Below are positions 57,254-64,000 of a stretch of 64,000 bases of DNA, piece by piece. The notes beneath the pieces are model-generated. The model worked only from the letters and a program-made list of their open reading frames with translations. It did not search any database and was not told the DNA's origin. The translations under genes were made by a program, and so were the position numbers. This stretch comes from Silene conica (taxonomy: Eukaryota; Streptophyta; Magnoliopsida; Caryophyllales; Caryophyllaceae), in NCBI GenBank assembly GCA_029255685.2, contig CM055313.2, forward strand, positions 52,925,579-52,989,578, given 5' to 3'. The number at the start of each line of letters is the position of its first letter. Position 1 is the first letter of the stretch.

Positions 57254-57672
57254 AAGTGGTATCAGAGCGAACGATCCTCAGGCCTAAACCAAATGAATAA
57301 TAATGAACGTAGGAAGAGTCTAATAAAATGAACCCCGGGTTAGTAACTGTTAGGAGCCCCAGGATTGGGATGAGTTAGGGGCCCCCTCAAACCAAGCCAC
57401 TGGCCCTTTCAGTCTAACCTGGTAACCCTGAGTGATGCAGAGAGTGGGTAGTAACAAGATAAAAGATCAGACCTTGCCTATATTGCTTATATTGCACTAA
57501 CAGTTTTGCAGGAGCGGAATGAGGTAAGTTATGATGTGAAACATGGTTGGAGATATGTATCGTGAAACATATAATGATATTGAATGTTGGTTGGAATATA
57601 TGACTTCAAAGTTTTGAGACTATGAGTATGAGTATATGAGTTGAAATATGAGTTTGACTTGTATGGTGATAT
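57254..57672 (+). mobile_element. Primer-binding site and leader of a Ty3-like element
   Basis: TGGTATCAGAGCG begins at 57257, 3 nt after LTR-2. About 400 bp of leader follow before the copia copy B insertion at 57673; the rest of this element is presumably beyond the window. Confidence 0.65.
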
Positions 57673-58738
57673 TGTGGGGAATAAAGCATGTATTCGCCCC
57701 AAACTTGCAGGATTATAATGAAACATACAATTGTGATTATAGTCATAAGTTAATTAAAAGCATGAAAAAGAAATCAACCTTTGGTCCTTTGTGCTTATGG
57801 CCTAAGAACAGGAATTAAAGTAAATTCCCTCCTATAACTTGCACCCAAGACTTGATTGAGATGATGCCGCGTGTGCTAGAAAATACTCTCCAATTGCCTT
57901 GCAATATGGGGAGAGCCTTTTGAGGTTTTAGATGTGAGATCTGAGTTTTGGGAAAAGAATGTTCTCAAAACCCTAATTATGAGAATAATAAATCACCAGT
58001 CTCTGACATAAGGAGAAAGACTCTCCTTATGTAGCCATAGGGTCGGCCGAATGGTCTTTTGGTAAGGGTGGGCTTTTTCCACTCTTACCTTATTCCTTTG
58101 CGTGATTCGACCCATTTAGCTATAAGTTATTCGCGGGATTTTTATTATAAATCGTATACGTGTTATCAGATATTAATGCAGTCGATGTATTAATAATGGT
58201 CTGATAAAATTACGATATTGTATAATTACCTAAATTAATATAACGGTTTATATTAATACGCGAATACAATATTTAATTAAATATAACCGTTTATATTTAA
58301 TTTTACGAATTAATCATGCAATCCGTATTAGCTAAAATTATTTAATCCGTATTAAATAACAATCTCAACATCTTATTGACTAATTTAATAGTCAATACCT
58401 CTGACTAACTGTTTAGTCATATCCGGCATAAATGTGATTGTATTTTCATACCTTCACATCTCTCAAACGTGTCCTATAGGTGTGACGTATAGGGACCAGT
58501 TGATCACCGCCATCCGTATGACAATAACGTCAAACTTATCTAGCAAGCCAACCGTTATTGATAAACGTGGATCAACTGGTAATAATACAAAAGTATGCCC
58601 TTGTGATCCTTAAAGAGATTTAATAAGTCATTGTACTTAATTGTCAAGGACACCAGCCCCAACAATCTCCCACTTGTCCGTACAAGGGTATGTGCAATGA
58701 CGTTATCACACTACATGTGGAGGACACAAGCTCCAACA
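57673..58738 (-). repeat. 3' LTR of copia copy B
   Basis: 1,066 bp; on the - strand TGTTGGAGC...CCCCACA. It shares the inner second polypurine/TGTTGGGGCT junction (about 58655-58685) with copy A. Confidence 0.93.
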
Positions 58739-59526
58739 AACTCCCACTTGTCCGTACAAGTGTAGGTGCGATAACCGAATCTCATATCCTTTTAAAATTT
58801 CTCCCAGTCAATGTAAGACAATTTGCAAATCCGCATTCGCAAAGGTCGTATCTCACAAGCGATCTGTATCAAGAGTGGTTTCCCCGACTAGAGAGTAACT
58901 TAACTGATAAAACGAATCTGTATTCGAGCATGGCCATGCATTTCAGTTACTACTCCTCGAGTGGCCCTGAGAAATGATAAAATCCTGATAAGGGTTTGGA
59001 TATTTCCCTCAACTCGAATCCTGCCGATATCGCCCAGCATGAAATAACCCAGAAAAAATCCTCTTGGCCCCTGTTACGGTGACTGTGGGAAAGAAACCAA
59101 AGTTACCCAAAATCTGTCTTAATCTCAAGAGACAGTTGAAGGTCAAAAGACTCGACTTTAAGGAACACTATGGAGGTCCTATCCACGACCAGACACCCAA
59201 TGTTATAAAACATTTAGGACTCCATAACGTTGTCACGGGGTGTCCTACGAGATATCCGTATAACTCACCTTTGTGATTGGTCAGTCAGCCGCGTGACTTA
59301 TGGCTCGTTGAACCCACCATCAACCAACGTCGCAAAATGATTACCTGAGTTATCAGCTCAAGTGGGTAATCAAGGACCAAAACGATGTGATGTTAATCAG
59401 TTCACTTTGTGGTGTTCAAAATTGGCGTACAATTCCACATGAAAAACAAAACATTTTATATCATAACAATAAGGTTGAATAGAGTACACGAGAAAATGAA
59501 TTATTACATGAATTCATAAAAGAGTA

Positions 59527-62500
59527 CTACAACTTAGGAGCACATGTAATTCCCATGGAATGAATGTGCCCTTCATGCTTATCGCGTGGTAATGCTTTAG
59601 TGAGAGGATCAGCTATGTTGTCATCCGTAGCGATCTTATCAATGAAAATCTCCTTTTGCTCCACGTAATCTCTGATTAGATGAGCTTTCCGTTGTACATG
59701 TCTAGCTTTGTTGCTAGACTTATGCTCCTTAGCTTGGAAGATGGCACCTTTATTGTCACAATAAACGGTGATCGGGTCATTCGAACTAGGTACTACCGTG
59801 AGTCCTTGTAAGAATTGACGCATCCATATTGCTTCCTTAGCTGCTTCTGAGGCGGCATAGTACTCGGACTCAGTCGTAGAATCTGCTGTAACACTCTGTT
59901 TAGAACTTTTCCAGCTGACAGCAGCACCATTAAGAGTAAAAACGAATCCAGATTGAGATTTCGAGTCATCTCGATCCGTTTGGAAGCTAGCATCTGCGTA
60001 ACCCGTGGCGCAGAGCGTCGAGTCGCCTCCGTAAGTCAATCCCCAATCTTTAGTCCTCCGTAGGTACTTAAGAATGTTTTTCACGGCCATCCAGTGTTGT
60101 TCACCTGGATGAGCTTGGAATCGACTAGTCATACTCAATGCATATGCAACGTCTGGACGTGTGCATATCATGGCATACATGATCGATCCTATTGCCGAAG
60201 CATAAGGAATCCGACTCATGCGCTCTTTCTCTTCCAATGACTTAGCTTCTTGAGTCTTGCTCAAGTGAAGCCCAGGAGTCATAGGAAGGAACCCTTTCTT
60301 GGAGTTCGTCATACTGAATCTCTCTAGAATCTTATCTATATAAGACTCCTGACTGAGAGACAACATCCGTCGTGATCTATCCCTGTAGATACGGATGCCC
60401 AAAATTCTTTGTGCCTCTTCCAGATCTTTCATCTGGAAATGGTTTTTCAACCATGCTTTAACCGAAGATAAGAGAGGTATGTCATTCCCAATCAAGAGTA
60501 TGTCATCGACATACAGTACTAGGAAGACAATCTTGCTCCCACTCGACTTGATATAGAGACATGGTTCCTCGACTGATCGAATGAAACCATTCTCTTTTAT
60601 CACTTGGTCGAAGCGATGATTCCAATTCCGCGATGCTTGCTTAAGTCCATAGATGGAACGCTTAAGCTTGCAAACTTTCTTAGGATGTGCTGGATCAATA
60701 AAACCCTCGGGTTGTACCATGTACAACTCTTCCTCCAAATAACCGTTTAAGAAGGCGGTTTTAACGTCCATTTGCCATATTTCATAGTCATGAAATGCGG
60801 CTATCGCTAAGATAATCCGAATGGAACGTAGCATGACTACGGGTGCAAAGATCTCATCGTAGTGCAAGCCTGGCACTTGGGTGAAACCTTTAGCAACTAG
60901 TCTTGCCTTATGGATATCTTGTTTACCTTCCACGGCATGCTTTATTTTGTAAAGCCATTTGCATTGAAGGGGACGTACCTTTGCAGGTAGGTCCACAAGA
61001 TCCCACACGTTGTTCTCATACATGGAGTCCATCTCGGATTGCATGGCTTCTAGCCATAGCTTTGAGTCAGAACTAGTCATGGCACCTTTATAGGTTGTGG
61101 GTTCATTACCCTCTAGGAGTAAGACGTCATCTGTATCGTGTTCCTCGACCATACCAATGTATCTGTCTGGTGGAATAGAGACTCTTCCCGACCTCCTAGG
61201 TTCCTCAGGAATATCTACCGCAGCCTCGGTTGAAGGAACTGTTTCCTCCAATGGTTGCTCGGTAGTTGGTTCTTGAACCTCCGATAACTCGAAGGTTCTA
61301 TTACTCGACTTGTTCTCGAGAAATTCTTTCTCTAAGAACGTCGCACTAGCCGCAACAAAAACACGTTGTTCGGTTGGCGAGTAGAAGTAATGACCAAAAG
61401 TTCCCTTTGGATAACCTATAAAGTATGTCTTGACCGATCGCGGGCCGAGCTTATCCTCGTGTCTCCACTTGACATAAGCCTCGCAGCCCCAAACCCGAAT
61501 AAAGGACAAGTTAGGGACCGTTCCCTTCCATAATTCGTATGGAGTCTTGTCAATAGCTTTAGACGGACTTCGGTTAAGTATTAGAGCGGCCGACAAAAGA
61601 GCATAGCCCCACAATGAATCAGGCACGACGGTGTGACTCATCATGGATCGAACCATATCAAGTAAAGTCCGATTTCTCCGTTCGGACACACCATTTAATT
61701 GTTGTGTTCCAGGTGGAGTTAACTGTAGCACGATGCCACAGTCTTTAAGGTGTTGATCAAACTCGTGTGAAAGATACTCACCACCACGATCAGAACGTAG
61801 TGCTTTAATCTTTCTACCCAGCTGGTTCTGTACCTGATTCTGGTATTCTTTGAACTTGTCAAAGGATTCACTTTTGTGCTTCATTAAGTAGACATAGCCA
61901 TATCTACTCAAATCATCCGTGAAAGTGATGAAATACCTATAGCCTTCTCGTGCGTTGATCGACATAGTGCCACATACGTCCGTATGTATGAGTCCTAATA
62001 GGTCGGCAGCGCGCATTCCAACACCTTTGAAGGAAATACGAGTCATCTTGCCGATGAGGCATGATTCACACGTGCCATATGATTCGAAATCAAAGGGCGA
62101 GATAGCTCCATTCTGTATGAGCTGTTTCACGCGTTTCTCATTTATGTGTCCCATACGACAATGCCATAAGTAAGTTTGATCTTTGTCACCTACCTTTAAT
62201 CTTTTATTATTCACATGTAATATCTCGGTGGTTTGATCTAAAACATAAATTCCATTCATGGAAACTGCCTTGCCATAAATCATATTGTGTAAGGAGAAAA
62301 TACAGCTATTATTCTCTATTATAAATGAAAAGCCGAGTTTGTCAAGCGCAGAAACTGAAATAATGTTTTTGGACAAACTAGGAACATAATAACAGTTATA
62401 TAAAAATAACTCGAATCTACTTGGAAGCTGGATCACGTATGTTCCCTTCGAGACTGCAGCAACACGTGCTCCATTCCCGACACGCAGGTCCACCTCACCC

Positions 62501-63558
62501 TTGATTAGGGGTTCTTGGTTTCGGAGGCCCTGCACATGATTACATAGATGAGAACCACAACCAGTATCAAGTACCCAAGTTCCTCAACTTGCGTGGTTAA
62601 TCTCAATCATGTGAATAAAAGAAGAAGAAGACATACCAACAGGAGTAACACGGCCTGCCTTAATGTCCTCACGATACACGGGGCATGAGCGCCTCCAATG
62701 CCCAGTCTTGTGGCAATGGTGACATTCCATGCTAGTATCCTTGCTCTTAGTCTTGCCCTGTGAGTTGCTCGACTCACCTGGCCCACTCTTAGTAAATCCT
62801 GACTTCTTAAACTTGGGCTTGCCTACTGTTAGGTCGCCCTGAGCTTTAGCTTTACCCTTACCCTTACCCTTACTGGAGATCATGAGAACATCTTGCTTCA
62901 TGCTCCCACTCATTTTCAGATCCTTCTCAGTCTGTACGAGAAGGGAGTGGAGCTCATGAGGAGTCTTGTTCATGTCGTTCATGTAGTAGTTGGCCCTAAA
63001 GAGGGCGAACCCATCATGAAGCGAATGAAGCATTCGATCAACGATTATGTTCTCACTGATCTTGCAGTTTAGGGCCTCCAGTTTTTCGATATTTTCAATC
63101 ATGTGAAGAATATGTGGGCTAACTGCTTGGCCCTTCTGGAGTTTCGCCTCAAAGAAGCGACATGTATGCTCATAAGAAACGATTCTCGGAGCCTTTGAGA
63201 ATTCGTTAGTGAGCGTGGTGAAAATCTTGTTTGCACCATGGGTTATGAAGCGTCTTTGCAAATTGGATTCCATTGCATAGATGAGTACGTTCTTTATCGC
63301 ACCCGCTTCCATAACGAAATCACTATGGGCGCGAATTTCGTTGGCTCTAGCTCCAGTTTCTGGGTGTGCCGGAATGGGCTCAGTTAAATACTTAAGCTTT
63401 CCGTCAGCAATGGCAGCATTCCGTAGTGCTGCCTCCCAGTCAGAGAAGTTTGACCCATCATTCCTCAGTCTAGTAGACTGATTCATGGAGTCCATGAAGG
63501 CCTTTAGCCAGGATTCACGTGCTAGCTTGGCACTTGGCATTGGGTCTTCACCAGCCAT
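59527..63558 (-). pseudogene. Copia gag-pol polyprotein, nearly intact, one in-frame stop (copy B)
   Basis: ATG 63558 to the TAG ending at 59527, one frame broken only by TGA at 62586-62584, where copy A has Cys (TGC), just before WVLDTGCGSHLC. Gag with CHHCHKTGHWRRSC lies before the stop. Past it protease, integrase (NGVSERRNRTLLDM intact), RT with YVDDILLIGND and RNase H are uninterrupted for more than 1,000 residues. The three stops of copy A are absent. A single readthrough or reversion would leave a full-length product of about 1,340 residues, so it is the younger or better-kept copy. Confidence 0.95.
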
Positions 63559-64000
63559 TTTAGTTATACAGCAGTTTTAATGAACGTGTTCTAGACTGAA
63601 AAGAAGATAAAACAAAACCATATAAGCAACTCATTGTTGTGATTTAAGTCTATATTAAATTGAATTTAAACTCGTAGACTCATGCATTTATATAATTGAT
63701 CTCCCTCAAGAATTATATAAATGATCCCAAGACTCAATTTCCATATATTGATAAGCCCACAGTTTGGCTAATTCCACCGTTGGAACTCTTGGTCGATAGA
63801 TTTCCGTAAATCCTATGTATTAGTCCATCTCAGTCACTGGATATTATCGAGTGACCATGATGTTGAGATAAAATAAATCATCTGTTCCCACTTACCCGAC
63901 GTAGAAGGGGTCATATTATGCCTACCGACGAAGAAGGGATTCATGGGAGGCTGATTTATAAAGACTATTCTCAATTTTTGGTTATACGAGGAAGACCCCA
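63559..64000 (-). other. Leader of copia copy B, partial
   Basis: Reverse match to 28690-29093 of copy A; no ORF is supported. Confidence 0.8.

Larger units (their letters stand above)
57673..64000 (-). mobile_element. Ty1/copia element (copy B), same family as copy A, cut by the right edge
   Basis: The 3' LTR is 57673-58738, the polypurine tract 58739-58752 and the polyprotein 63558-59527; the leader runs off the window at 64000. The sequence follows copy A closely from LTR to leader. The left flank GATAT (57668-57672) is the expected target duplication, but its partner is outside. Confidence 0.95.

Noticed and set aside
58690-59276. Two + strand frames near copia copy B, with counterparts at 33382-33968
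   Set aside because: They are antisense to the LTR and 3' untranslated region of the copia family; duplication of the element explains their conservation.
1-64000. tRNA and rRNA genes
   Set aside because: Scanning by eye for T-loop GGTTCRANNCC and paired acceptor stems gave none; the only tRNA-related sequences are primer-binding sites of LTR elements.

Overview
The window is nuclear DNA from a flowering plant, most likely a eudicot. Genes are split by AT-rich GT-AG introns, the proteins are plant-type (condensin SMC2, mitochondrial glycine-cleavage H protein, PEX11B), and the rest is mostly plant transposon families. Species cannot be fixed from the sequence; an order such as Caryophyllales is only a guess.

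Bases 1-19,400 are the gene-bearing part. On the + strand come the last four exons of SMC2 (1-3993), an H-protein gene (10209-12135) and a single-exon PEX11B (12818-13513). On the - strand is a five-exon gene for a 278-residue coiled-coil protein of unknown function (14293-17623). Small elements lie between them: a young gag-only copia element in an SMC2 intron, a TIR element carrying a 21-bp tandem array, a Stowaway MITE, another MITE, a GC-rich hAT-like repeat and a Mutator-like element with about 240-bp inverted repeats.

Bases 19,930-42,933 are a nest. A Helitron (- strand, about 3.2 kb net) is split by a 19.8-kb Tat/Athila-like LTR element with no pol (20785-40562, TSD ATTAT). That element holds a Stowaway MITE, a 3.15-kb CACTA element with serine-carboxypeptidase exons, and a complete copia element (26219-34980, TSD TCAAT) whose pol frame is broken by three stops. 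The Tat-like element carries more than 30 copies of a TCGATCGA palindrome in six clusters.

Bases 42,934-57,672 are an AT-rich gap followed by three long LTRs of one Ty3-like family, one on the - strand and two on the +. A 4.36-kb CACTA element sits in the middle LTR and carries exon pieces of a cyclin A and of another plant gene. From 57,673 to the right edge is a second, nearly intact copy of the same copia family on the - strand, running out of the window.

The host genes do not form a functional cluster: chromosome condensation, photorespiration and peroxisome division are simply neighbours.
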